Positions 1 to 6,745 are shown, numbered from the stretch's first letter. The stretch is DNA of 16,736 nt from Chloroflexota bacterium (GCA_013694835.1 JACDBP010000056.1:1-16736); one strand, 5' to 3'. Notes: generated by a model not told the origin, from the letters alone. Numbers and translations: made by a program.

Positions 1-850
1 CGGGCGCGAGCTTGAAGCCGCGATCGTCGAGGGCGGGCAAGCCGTAGTAGGCGGCGTCGTAGTCCACCCACGCCGGCATCGTGGGGGCGTGGAACCTGAA
101 GTCGCCGGAGGCTGGCCCGATGAAGACCACGTCCTGCTTCGTCACCCGGATGAGCCGTTCCAGCAGGTCCGGGAAGAGGCGTGGCAGCCACGGGCCGCAG
201 GCGAAGACGAAGGCCTCGGCCGACCACGCGCCACCGGACCCATCGACCACTTCGAGCAGTCGGCCACCTTCCGCGCGGCCTGGGGTGACACCGGCGAGCC
301 CGTACGAACCGCCTGCCCGCTGGAAGGCGCCGGTGACCGCCTGGCAGGCGCGACGCGCCATGAGCGCCCCTGACTCCGGCTCGTACAGCGCGAAGCGCAG
401 GCCGCCGCCCGTGCCGAGGTGCGGCCAGCGATGCGTCAACTCGTCCGGGCTGAGCCGCTCGCATGGCACTCCCTCGGCGTGAAGGGTCACGATCGAGTCG
501 TCCTCGAAGGCGCCGTCCCGGTGGCCGAACCAGAGCGCGCCGGCCTGCACGAACAGCTCGACACCCCACTCGGCCTGGAGCCGGAGCCAGTGATCACGCG
601 CACGACGTGCCCACCGCGTGTAGAGCAGGTCCGTCCCGTGGGCACTGCGGATGACCCGCGACTCGTCTCCGCTCGAGGATCGCGAGTTGCCGGCGCCCCA
701 CGCGTCGAGCAGGGTCACCCGGCGGCCACCAGCCTGCGCCCAGTACGCGGTCCAGGAGCCCATCGCGCCGGCACCGATCACGACCAGATCCGCTGTGCGT
801 GGCAGATCCGCGGTCGGGCTCGGGCTGGGTGAGTGGTCGGACCCGTTCAT
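1..850 (-). CDS. FAD-dependent amine oxidase, sarcosine oxidase-like (DAO family), 3' end outside window
   Basis: About 283 N-terminal residues are visible; the C-terminus lies beyond the left edge. After a short Ser/Pro-rich leader comes a Rossmann FAD-binding motif GAGAMG at residues 26-31. It is followed by GNSRSSSGDESRVIRSAHG at about 54-72, which matches the flavin-site region of monomeric sarcosine oxidase and N-methyltryptophan oxidase (family pattern GDTRIIR). Later KQDVVFIGP resembles the segment of that family preceding the substrate site. Such enzymes oxidise secondary or N-methyl amino acids to imines, releasing hydrogen peroxide. The residue that would carry covalent FAD (a C-terminal Cys) is not in the window. 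The ATG at 850-848 overlaps the TGA of the upstream cyclodeaminase-family gene (ATGA), so the two are probably translationally coupled. The exact substrate is unknown. Confidence 0.85.
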   Translation of the reverse strand, partial: MNGSDHSPSPSPTADLPRTADLVVIGAGAMGSWTAYWAQAGGRRVTLLDAWGAGNSRSSSGDESRVIRSAHGTDLLYTRWARRARDHWLRLQAEWGVELFVQAGALWFGHRDGAFEDDSIVTLHAEGVPCERLSPDELTHRWPHLGTGGGLRFALYEPESGALMARRACQAVTGAFQRAGGSYGLAGVTPGRAEGGRLLEVVDGSGGAWSAEAFVFACGPWLPRLFPDLLERLIRVTKQDVVFIGPASGDFRFHAPTMPAWVDYDAAYYGLPALDDRGFKLAP

Positions 851-1860
851 CGCGGCAGGAGCATGCCAGAGCCGCTCGACTCGGCGGCGATGCGGACCGC
901 CTCAGCGAAGAGGACGTCGGCGATGCCGACGCCCAGGTGCGACACCACGGTCCACTCGTCGTCCCCTGGTGATGCCGCCCGGCTGCCGGTGGCCGGCGGC
1001 TCCGCCTCATGGCTGCCAACGCGCACCGCCAGTGCCTCGCCGAGCGTCGTCGTGGGATCGGGATAGCCATCGAAGTCGCCGGCGTCTCGGTAGGCCAGGA
1101 ACTGCCGTCGGTCATCGACCACGAAGCGAACGGCGTCGCGGGCCAGCGCCGCGGCAACGTACACCGCGAAGTCCACGGCTACGACGAGTGCTCGCGGTCG
1201 GAGCCACTCGCCCGTCATCACCTGCGAGTGCGATCCGAACGCACCGACCGTCACCACCACGTCGGCCGCCTCGACCGCGTCACGTGCCGAGGCCGCGGCG
1301 CGTGCCGACGCGAATCCCATCGCCACTGCCTCCGCGGCCACCGCCTCGGCGCGCTCCGGATGGCGGTCGTAGACGAGCAGCTCGCCGCCGGGGAGCGCCC
1401 GAGCGAGCTGTGGCAGATGGCCCCGCGCCTGCACCCCCGCCCCGAGGATCGCCACCGTCCGCGCGCCACCCGGCAGGTACAGCTCGAGCGCGACGCCAGT
1501 CACCGCCGCCGTCCGCGCAGCCGTGATCCGGGCTGCATCCATGACGCACATCGGGAGCCCGGTCTCCGCATCGTTGAGCACCACCAACCCGCTGATCGCC
1601 GGGATGCCGCGGGCGTTGTTGCCGGGGAACGCAGCGACCCACTTGAGTCCGACGAGGTCACGCGTGCGCAGCCATGCCGGCATGGCGTGGAGCAGCGCTC
1701 CCGGCCTGGGATGGACGCCCAGCTTCGGGGGCATCTCGGCCGCTTCCTCGCCCAAGGCCTGCAGCGCTCGCGCTGCGAGCGCGACCTGGGTCTCCAGGTC
1801 GGGCAGCGCCGCATCGACGTCGGCGGCGGCGAGGTAGCGGATCGGGTCGCTCGGCGTCAT
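847..1860 (-). CDS. Ornithine cyclodeaminase / mu-crystallin family protein
   Basis: This 337-aa protein has the usual length of the family. The NAD(P)-binding motif is AILGAGVQARGH at residues 137-148. Candidate active-site residues are K73 in GLKWVAAFPGN, R116 in TAARTAAV, and D230 in VVAVDFAVY, which sits where the family catalytic Asp is expected. The family includes ornithine cyclodeaminase, alanine dehydrogenase-like enzymes and ketimine reductases, so substrate cannot be fixed from sequence. An ATG at 1860 was chosen because the family's N-terminus begins there. The reading frame stays open upstream across the divergent ferritin/VIT gene, but that extension is antisense shadow. No Shine-Dalgarno is evident, and a TACCCT box lies 7 nt before the ATG. 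The stop overlaps the next gene's start. Confidence 0.9.
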   Translation of the reverse strand: MTPSDPIRYLAAADVDAALPDLETQVALAARALQALGEEAAEMPPKLGVHPRPGALLHAMPAWLRTRDLVGLKWVAAFPGNNARGIPAISGLVVLNDAETGLPMCVMDAARITAARTAAVTGVALELYLPGGARTVAILGAGVQARGHLPQLARALPGGELLVYDRHPERAEAVAAEAVAMGFASARAAASARDAVEAADVVVTVGAFGSHSQVMTGEWLRPRALVVAVDFAVYVAAALARDAVRFVVDDRRQFLAYRDAGDFDGYPDPTTTLGEALAVRVGSHEAEPPATGSRAASPGDDEWTVVSHLGVGIADVLFAEAVRIAAESSGSGMLLPR

Positions 1861-1867
1861 CCGCCCA

Positions 1868-1873
1868 AGGGTA
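1868..1873 (-). promoter_or_regulatory. Candidate -10 box for the cyclodeaminase-family gene
   Basis: On the minus strand TACCCT (TANNNT type) ends 7 nt before the ATG at 1860. This spacing would place the transcript start at or next to the start codon, giving a leaderless mRNA. No convincing -35 is seen. Weak on its own, but the same arrangement recurs at other starts in the window. Confidence 0.3.
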
Positions 1874-1911
1874 GGGGTGTGCGCGCAGGGTCGTCCGCAC
1901 GGCGGCTCGGC

Positions 1912-1917
1912 TAGCAT
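1912..1917 (+). promoter_or_regulatory. Candidate -10 box for the ferritin-like/VIT1 operon
   Basis: TAGCAT (TANNNT type) ends 6 nt before the ATG at 1924, and no Shine-Dalgarno precedes that start. It lies in the 63-bp divergent gap shared with the cyclodeaminase-family gene. A leaderless transcript is inferred, not shown. Confidence 0.3.
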
Positions 1918-1923
1918 GGCTGC

Positions 1924-3174
1924 ATGACCACCACGGACCGCCAGGCAGGCTCCGCCTCGCCTGTCGCACCCGTCCGCGCTGCTGCGAGCGCGACGAACGA
2001 TCGACGGCCGCCGCTGCCGCCGATGTCGGCAGAGGATCGCGCGCGCAGCCTGGCGAACCTGAAGCTGGAACGGGACGCGCTGGCCCTCTACGAGCAGCTG
2101 GCACGGATCGAGAAGGACGAGCGCCGGGCCGCGGCCTTCGGTCGTATCGCTGCCAACGAGCGGCGGCACGCCGCGATCTGGGCGCAGCGGCTGGAGGCAG
2201 CCGGCGTGACGGTGCCGCATGCCGATGCGCCGCGCTTCCGGGTCCGCCTGATCATGGGCATCGCGCGCGTCTTCGGCACTCGCTCGGTCTCGGACCTCGT
2301 GCGCTCGCTGGAGGGCGACGAGGAGGACGCGTACGCGGAGCAGGCGGGGCCGGACGTCGCTGAGATCGCCGCGGACGAGCGCGAGCACGCCGAGATCTGG
2401 AAGCGACTCGACGCCGGTGATGCCGAGCCAGGGGCGTCGACCGAGGCTGAGCTCGCGGATCCGTCCCCGCGTCCCGACGACGAGGCATGGCACCGTGCCG
2501 GACAGGCCGGAACACTCCGAGCGGCCATCTTCGGCGTCAACGACGGGCTCGTCAGCAATCTGTCGCTGGTGATGGGTGTCACGGGTGCCAACGCGGGGAA
2601 CCACATCATCGTCCTCGCCGGCGTGGCGGGCCTGCTCGCGGGCGCGTTCTCGATGGCGGCAGGGGAATACATCAGCATGCAGAGCCAACGCGAGCTGTTC
2701 CAGCGCCAGATCGACCTCGAACGCGAGGAGATGCGCGTGATGCCCGAGGCGGAGGAGGCCGAGCTGACGGCCATCTTCCGGCGAAAGGGTCTCTCCGCTG
2801 CCGACGCCCGGACGGTCGCCAGCCACCTGATGGACGATCCGGTAGCCGCCCTCGACACCAAGGTGCGCGAGGAGCTCGGCCTGGACCCCGAGCAGCTGGG
2901 CTCGCCCTGGGGGGCCGCGGCCTACTCCTTCGTGGCATTCGCCGTCGGTGCGTTCGTGCCGCTCGTGCCGTACCTGCTGAGCAGCGGCTTCAGCGCGCTG
3001 CTCGGCGCGCTCGTGCTGGCCTTCGGCGCGCTCTTCCTGGTGGGTGCCGGGGTGAGCCTGCTGACCGGGCGAAGCATGCTCTTCAGCGGCGCGCGGCAGG
3101 TGTTGATCGGAGCCACCGCGGCCGCGGTGACGTTCGCCGTCGGTGCCGTCATCGGCATCCAGGCAGCCGGCTGA
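1924..3174 (+). CDS. Ferritin-like domain fused to VIT1/CCC1-type iron transporter (MbfA-like)
   Basis: This 416-aa membrane protein probably exports iron (or manganese) from the cytoplasm. Residues 1-33 are a low-complexity leader. Residues about 38-165 form a rubrerythrin-like four-helix ferritin domain with two EXXH motifs (ERRH 79-82, EREH 152-155) and an acidic helix around E133-E139. Residues about 196-416 form the VIT1 domain: RAAIFGVNDGLVSNLSLVMG at 199-218, AGEYISM near 246-252, then a cytoplasmic acidic segment with E266, E269, E277 and E280. That +3/+11/+14 spacing equals the metal-binding glutamates E102/E105/E113/E116 of plant VIT1. Hydrophobic segments at about 335-352, 356-380 and 392-414 complete the membrane part. 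Domain order matches membrane-bound ferritin A of alphaproteobacteria. An internal ATG at 2023 (Met34) would remove only the leader. It is the first gene of a tight five-gene run. Confidence 0.9.
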   Translation: MTTTDRQAGSASPVAPVRAAASATNDRRPPLPPMSAEDRARSLANLKLERDALALYEQLARIEKDERRAAAFGRIAANERRHAAIWAQRLEAAGVTVPHADAPRFRVRLIMGIARVFGTRSVSDLVRSLEGDEEDAYAEQAGPDVAEIAADEREHAEIWKRLDAGDAEPGASTEAELADPSPRPDDEAWHRAGQAGTLRAAIFGVNDGLVSNLSLVMGVTGANAGNHIIVLAGVAGLLAGAFSMAAGEYISMQSQRELFQRQIDLEREEMRVMPEAEEAELTAIFRRKGLSAADARTVASHLMDDPVAALDTKVREELGLDPEQLGSPWGAAAYSFVAFAVGAFVPLVPYLLSSGFSALLGALVLAFGALFLVGAGVSLLTGRSMLFSGARQVLIGATAAAVTFAVGAVIGIQAAG

Positions 3175-3175
3175 G

Positions 3176-3481
3176 ATGCTGACACTCCGGGCGCTCGTCT
3201 ATGCGGCGGTCCCGGGGGTCATCGTCTTCGTGGCCTTCGGCTACTGGATCGGCGTCCCCCTGGTCTTCGCCGCTGCGGCCGCCCTGTTCTTCACCTTCGC
3301 CATCCTGTATCTGACGCGGGTGGTCCACGAGGAGCCGGAGGAGGAGCTCGCGGCGTGGCGGGCCGCTGCGCCGGACCTGGCCATGGGGCAGGAGCCGACG
3401 TCGCGCGTCGCCGGCATCGGCACGGACCGTTCCGGGACGCGCTCGGTGCCCGGTCCCGGCGCCGTGGAGGATGCGGCATGA
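3176..3481 (+). CDS. Small two-helix membrane protein, function unknown
   Basis: I do not recognise this 101-aa product. Two hydrophobic segments, about residues 6-24 and 26-48, form a helical hairpin. They are followed by an acidic stretch EEPEEEL (about 52-58) and a polar Gly/Pro/Ala tail. The ATG at 3176 was chosen because it lies 1 bp after the stop of the transporter gene and directly precedes the first hydrophobic segment. A GTG at 3143 in the same frame would overlap the transporter gene by 32 bp and is less likely. The TGA overlaps the start of the cupin gene (ATGA). Position between an iron transporter and a cupin/sigma set suggests an accessory role, but nothing in the sequence defines it. 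Confidence 0.7.
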   Translation: MLTLRALVYAAVPGVIVFVAFGYWIGVPLVFAAAAALFFTFAILYLTRVVHEEPEEELAAWRAAAPDLAMGQEPTSRVAGIGTDRSGTRSVPGPGAVEDAA

Positions 3482-3834
3482 CCCGCGGCGTGGTCGAGGC
3501 GCTGCTGGCTGCCGAGGGGTTGGTCGCCACGCGCTGGTCCAGCGGCCCGGGCGACCGGTACGCCGCCCACCGTCATGGGTTCGACAAGGTGATCGTCGCC
3601 GTCGAGGGCTCGATCGGCTTCGGTCTGCCGGAGCTCCAGCAGGACGTGCAGATCGAACGGGGCGACCGACTGCATCTGCCCGCCGGGACCCTGCACAGCG
3701 CGACGGCGGGACCGAGTGGCGTCGTCTGTCTGGAAGCCCACCTGGACGCTGGGCAGCTCGGACCGCAGGCGCGCCACCTTGCAGCCTGGACGAGCGGAGA
3801 GGCTGCCCAAACCGACCCGGTCGGCAGGGCGTAG
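3478..3834 (+). CDS. Small single-domain cupin protein
   Basis: This 118-aa protein is one cupin beta-barrel. Motif 1 is GDRYAAHRHGFDKVIVAVEG (residues 25-44), with metal-ligand candidates H31 and H33. The glutamate normally found a few residues later is replaced by D36-K37. Motif 2 is GDRLHLPAGTLHSA, supplying the third His. A GGAGG Shine-Dalgarno stands 7 nt before the ATG, and the start overlaps the preceding stop. Its stop is 6 bp before the ECF sigma gene. In ChrR-type anti-sigma factors a cupin fold senses stress, but those are fused to a zinc domain. Here the zinc domain is on a separate protein two genes on. A role as metal or ligand sensor for the sigma system is inference; a metabolic enzyme or storage fold is possible. 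Confidence 0.8.
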   Translation: MTRGVVEALLAAEGLVATRWSSGPGDRYAAHRHGFDKVIVAVEGSIGFGLPELQQDVQIERGDRLHLPAGTLHSATAGPSGVVCLEAHLDAGQLGPQARHLAAWTSGEAAQTDPVGRA

Positions 3835-3840
3835 GGACCG

Positions 3841-4590
3841 ATGGAAGGCCCGTCCGTCGAGCGTACCGATGTGCGCACCGATGCGGAGCTGATGTCCGAA
3901 CTGGTGGACGGCAGCGACCCCGCGCTGGCCGAGCTGTATGACCGTCACGGGGATTCCGTCTTCCGGATCGCCTTCCGCCGGTCAGGCGACCGGCAACTGG
4001 CGGAAGAAGTGATGCAGGAGACGTTCCTTGCCCTCTGGAACCGGGCCGAGATGTTCGATCCGAGCGTCGGCTCACTGCCCGGGTGGCTCGGGACGATCGC
4101 CCGCAATCGCACGATCGACCGTCTGCGGGCCCTCGGCCGCCGCCCGCCAGCCCTCGCCTTGAGCTCGATCGTGGGGGTGGATCCCGACGAGGACCGCGCG
4201 GTGGAGCGCACGCTCCGGAGGGCGACCAAGATCGGCGGGGGGCAGCCGTCACCGGATCCCGACACGCTGCTGGAGGCTGCCTGGCTGCGCGACGAGGTCC
4301 GCCATGCGCTGGAGGGCATGCCGCAGTCCGAGCGCCGTGTGATCGAGATGGCCTACTACGACGAGCTGTCCCAGTCGGAGATCGCGGCACAGCTCGGCTG
4401 GCCCCTCGGCACGGTCAAGACCCGTACGCGCCGCGCCCTCGGCCGGCTGCGGAGCGGGCTGGCGGAGGTCCTCGGCAGGGACCTTGCGCCACGCTTCGCG
4501 CCGCACGTGGTGACTGAAGTGGCCCCACAGCAGCATGCCGAGCGCGGCGCGCCTGGTCGTGGTCGGGGAGGGCACGATGGACCACGCTGA
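3841..4590 (+). CDS. ECF-family RNA polymerase sigma factor (sigma-70, region 2 and 4)
   Basis: The 249-aa product directs RNA polymerase to a small stress regulon. Region 2 spans about residues 30-100: LYDRHGDSVFRIAFRRSGD, then QLAEEVMQETFLALWNRAE and WLGTIARNRTIDRLR. Region 4 spans about 148-208, with the helix-turn-helix ELSQSEIAAQLGWPLGTVKT at 175-194. A long linker (about 105-145) and a Gly/Arg/Pro-rich C-terminal tail after 215 exceed the usual ECF length. There is no SnoaL-like C-terminal domain. The ATG at 3841 follows the cupin stop by 6 bp with a weak AGGG. The gene overlaps the anti-sigma start by 14 bp, the normal arrangement for a coupled sigma/anti-sigma pair. No -35/-10 autoregulatory site is obvious upstream within the operon. 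Confidence 0.92.
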   Translation: MEGPSVERTDVRTDAELMSELVDGSDPALAELYDRHGDSVFRIAFRRSGDRQLAEEVMQETFLALWNRAEMFDPSVGSLPGWLGTIARNRTIDRLRALGRRPPALALSSIVGVDPDEDRAVERTLRRATKIGGGQPSPDPDTLLEAAWLRDEVRHALEGMPQSERRVIEMAYYDELSQSEIAAQLGWPLGTVKTRTRRALGRLRSGLAEVLGRDLAPRFAPHVVTEVAPQQHAERGAPGRGRGGHDGPR

Positions 4591-5374
4591 GGCCCTCGAG
4601 CGCCTCGACGAGGCATTCCTCGGGCCGGGCAAGATCTGGTCGGTGGAGACCGACCGCACGCCGGACGGAGTGGCGCTCAGGGAGCACCTGGCCGGTTGTC
4701 CGGACTGCCGTGGAGCCTACGGATCGCTGACCCTGACGGGCGATGCGCTGGCGATGGCCGCGCCGGATACGCTCGTGCCGTCCAGCGGGGCAAGGGACAG
4801 GGTCCTGAGCCGAGTACGCGCGGTCGGGGTGGCCCGTGCGCACGGCCGTCCCCGGCTCGTCCCTCACATGGCCCAGGGCGCGCCACTTGGGCGACCGCGA
4901 CGCGCCGTCTCGATCTGGACGGGACTCGCGGTCGCCGCCTCCATCGTCCTGCTGGTGCTCGGCGGTGTCCTGGGTCGGGCCCTGTTTCCCGTTGCCGATC
5001 CGGCCGTCCAGGAGTCACGCCGGCTGACGTCGCTCGCCAGCGCCATGAGCGACCTGCTTGCCGACCCGGCGCACCGCGCCGTGCGCCTCCGCGATGCCAC
5101 GTCGATGGACGCCGGGCTGCTGCTCGTCAGCGGCGACGGGCGGCGTCTGGCCGTCACGTCCAACGCCATCGATGACCCCGGAACGCGGCTCTATGACTGC
5201 TACGTCGAACGCGGCGGCGAGCGGATCCTGATCGGCCCGATGCACCTCGGCGACGGGCTCGCCTACTGGGCGGGTCCGGTCCAGGCTCCCGCCGAGCTCG
5301 GCCGTCCCGGCGACCGGTTCATCGTCCTCGAGCGTGGCCCCGACGCCACCCCGGAGTTGAGCGCCACGTTCTGA
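4577..5374 (+). CDS. Anti-sigma factor, zinc-binding N-terminus with single membrane helix (RskA-like)
   Basis: This 265-aa protein should hold the neighbouring ECF sigma factor at the membrane. Residues 37-44, HLAGCPDC, are the H-x3-C-x2-C core of a ZAS zinc anti-sigma domain. One hydrophobic helix lies at about 111-133. The remaining 130 residues are extracytoplasmic and resemble the RskA C-terminal domain (LLVSGDGRRLAV, then LIGPMHLGDG). The ATG at 4577 was chosen over an in-frame ATG at 4535 because a strong GGGGAGGG stands a few nt upstream and the protein then starts right at the ZAS domain. The start lies 14 bp inside the sigma gene. Release would be by regulated proteolysis or redox change of the Cys pair, as known for the family; the signal is unknown. 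Confidence 0.88.
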   Translation: MDHAEALERLDEAFLGPGKIWSVETDRTPDGVALREHLAGCPDCRGAYGSLTLTGDALAMAAPDTLVPSSGARDRVLSRVRAVGVARAHGRPRLVPHMAQGAPLGRPRRAVSIWTGLAVAASIVLLVLGGVLGRALFPVADPAVQESRRLTSLASAMSDLLADPAHRAVRLRDATSMDAGLLLVSGDGRRLAVTSNAIDDPGTRLYDCYVERGGERILIGPMHLGDGLAYWAGPVQAPAELGRPGDRFIVLERGPDATPELSATF

Positions 5375-5386
5375 GTCCGCCACAGG

Positions 5387-5424
5387 TACGATGGGCCGGG
5401 ACAAGGCCACGAGCCGTCGGGGAG
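5387..5424 (+). promoter_or_regulatory. Candidate -10 and ribosome binding site of menG
   Basis: TACGAT at 5387-5392 is a plausible -10 (TANNNT), and GGGGAG at 5419-5424 is a Shine-Dalgarno 4 nt before the ATG at 5429. No good -35 is visible. The Shine-Dalgarno supports the far-upstream start that gives the long N-terminal extension. The 54-bp gap after the anti-sigma gene is enough for an independent promoter. Confidence 0.4.
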
Positions 5425-5428
5425 CGGC

Positions 5429-6364
5429 ATGACGACCACCATGACACCGCGAGGAGCTGACACCGAGACCGCGCCGGGCCGGACGCAGGCGCCCGACGGG
5501 GTCACTGGCCGCCCGGCCGACGGAGTCACTGGCCGACCGGCTCACGGTGAGGTCGGCCGCGTGGTGAGGAGCGACGCCAGCCTCGAGATCGACGGACCTG
5601 AAGCCGCCCCCGGTCCGCGGGCGCCGGTGTCTCGCGCGACCGACCGTGAGGGCTCGCGGTCCGGCAACCCGGTGCCGGAGGCGGATGTGGCCGGCATGTT
5701 CGACGCCATCACTCCCGTCTACGACCGGATGAACACGCTGATGACGCTGGGTTCCGACGCTCGCTGGCGGCGGCGCGCCGTGGCGGAGACCGCGCTGGGG
5801 CCCGCGGAGGCGGTGATCGACGTGGCATGCGGCACCGGCAAGCTCACCGCGCTCCTGGCCGGTGTCGTTGGTCCGTTCGGGCGCGCCGAGGGGATCGACC
5901 TTTCGCCGGTGATGATCGAGAAGGCCAGCGCACGCTACCGCTCGATGGTGCAACTCCGCTTCCAGGTCGGCAATGCCCTGTCGCTGCCGTTCGCCGACGG
6001 CGAGTTCGATGCGGCGACGATCGCCTTCGGGCTGCGCAATCTGGCCGACTTCGAAGGGGGCTTCCGGGAACTGCGACGGGTCGTCCGGCCGGGTGGCCGC
6101 GTCGTGTGCCTCGAGCTGTCGCTGCCACGTTCACGAACCTGGGCTCGTGTCTTCCACGGCACGTTCCGGCGGGTGGCGCCAGTGGCGGCCTCGATCATCG
6201 GCGGGCGCCGCTCTGCGTACCGCTACCTGCCCGACTCGCTCGATGGCTTTCCGCCAGCCGAGCGGCTCGCGTTGCTGATGCGCTCAGCCGGCCTGACGGA
6301 CGTCCGCTTCTGGCGTCTCTCGACGGGTGTCGTGGCGCTGCACCGAGGGACCGTCCCCGACTGA
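5429..6364 (+). CDS. menG: Demethylmenaquinone methyltransferase (UbiE/MenG family)
   Basis: The enzyme transfers a methyl group from S-adenosylmethionine to demethylmenaquinone, the last step of menaquinone synthesis. Family signatures are FDAITPVYDRMNTLMTLG (91-108), SAM motif VIDVACGTGKLTALLA (129-144), GIDLSPVMIEKA (155-166) and FGLRNLADFEGGFRELRRVV (200-219), followed by PGGR, and YRYLPDS (264-270). The product is 311 aa, about 80 residues longer than typical because residues 1-83 are a low-complexity Gly/Pro/Arg/Thr extension holding the repeat DGVTGRPA twice. The ATG at 5429 has a GGGGAG upstream. A start nearer residue 83 would restore normal length, but there is no ATG before Met90, which lies within the family core. 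The 3' end overlaps a convergent gene by 81 bp. Because no UbiA-type quinone genes are visible, menaquinone rather than ubiquinone is assumed. Confidence 0.9.
   Translation: MTTTMTPRGADTETAPGRTQAPDGVTGRPADGVTGRPAHGEVGRVVRSDASLEIDGPEAAPGPRAPVSRATDREGSRSGNPVPEADVAGMFDAITPVYDRMNTLMTLGSDARWRRRAVAETALGPAEAVIDVACGTGKLTALLAGVVGPFGRAEGIDLSPVMIEKASARYRSMVQLRFQVGNALSLPFADGEFDAATIAFGLRNLADFEGGFRELRRVVRPGGRVVCLELSLPRSRTWARVFHGTFRRVAPVAASIIGGRRSAYRYLPDSLDGFPPAERLALLMRSAGLTDVRFWRLSTGVVALHRGTVPD
5495..5542 (+). repeat. Two-copy 24-bp tandem repeat inside menG N-terminal extension
   Basis: Units start at 5495 and 5519; both begin GACGGRGTCACTGGCCG and continue with CCGG. They differ at only a few bases and keep the frame, encoding DGVTGRPA twice. 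The array lies outside the methyltransferase fold and looks like slippage or duplication in a disordered leader. Confidence 0.85.
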
Positions 6365-6736
6365 CAGGGGCGGCCGCGGTCGCATCGGGTCAGCGGTCCA
6401 CGGGTCGACCGGCGACCTGGGTCCGGTGTCGGCGAGGGCACCCTCCGGCGGCAGATCGGCGATGGGCGACCCGGGTGGATCCGCGGCAGGCTCCACCAGC
6501 AGCGGCGGACCCTCGAGGTAGGTCCCGTGGAGTTCCAGGATCTCCTCCACCAGAGCGACCGGTGCGATCCCTCCGCCGGACTCGATGGTTCGGCTGATCC
6601 AGATCGCCTCGGCCCCGCGCTCGATCGTCCCGATGTCGTCGTCCTGGCGTGGCAGCCGCCCCAAAACGAGCCACAACAGGCCGGCGCCGAGGCCGATGCC
6701 GAGGATCACGAGCCACCACTGGAAGCCACTGTTCAT
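6284..6736 (-). CDS. Small membrane-anchored protein, function unknown
   Basis: This 150-aa product has one N-terminal hydrophobic helix (about residues 6-26, WWLVILGIGLGAGLLWLVLG), then a basic-to-acidic switch RLPRQDDD. A soluble segment follows with IERGAEAIWISRTIESGG and VALVEEILELHG, likely two short helices. From about residue 80 it is Pro-rich and disordered. The ATG at 6736 places the helix at the very N-terminus and lies 9 nt downstream of a TATACT box, which supports a real leaderless gene. The reading frame is open far upstream but that part is antisense to lgt. The last 81 bp overlap the 3' end of menG on the other strand. I cannot name a family; a cytochrome or secretion-related small anchor is a guess only. 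Confidence 0.65.
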   Translation of the reverse strand: MNSGFQWWLVILGIGLGAGLLWLVLGRLPRQDDDIGTIERGAEAIWISRTIESGGGIAPVALVEEILELHGTYLEGPPLLVEPAADPPGSPIADLPPEGALADTGPRSPVDPWTADPMRPRPPLSVGDGPSVQRHDTRRETPEADVRQAG

Positions 6737-6745
6737 GCGGCGGCC

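Noticed and set aside
651..1526. Plus-strand Arg/Pro-rich frame over the amine oxidase and cyclodeaminase genes
   Set aside because: Composition is that of a shadow frame, and both opposite-strand genes have conserved motifs.
1861..2826. Long minus-strand extension of the cyclodeaminase frame across the ferritin/VIT gene
   Set aside because: It is antisense to a strongly recognised protein, Arg/Ala/Asp-rich without family resemblance, and the cyclodeaminase homology begins at the ATG at 1860.
3149..4390. 413-codon minus-strand open frame across the cupin and sigma genes
   Set aside because: Arg/Pro/Ser-rich composition typical of high-GC antisense frames; the plus-strand genes are recognised.
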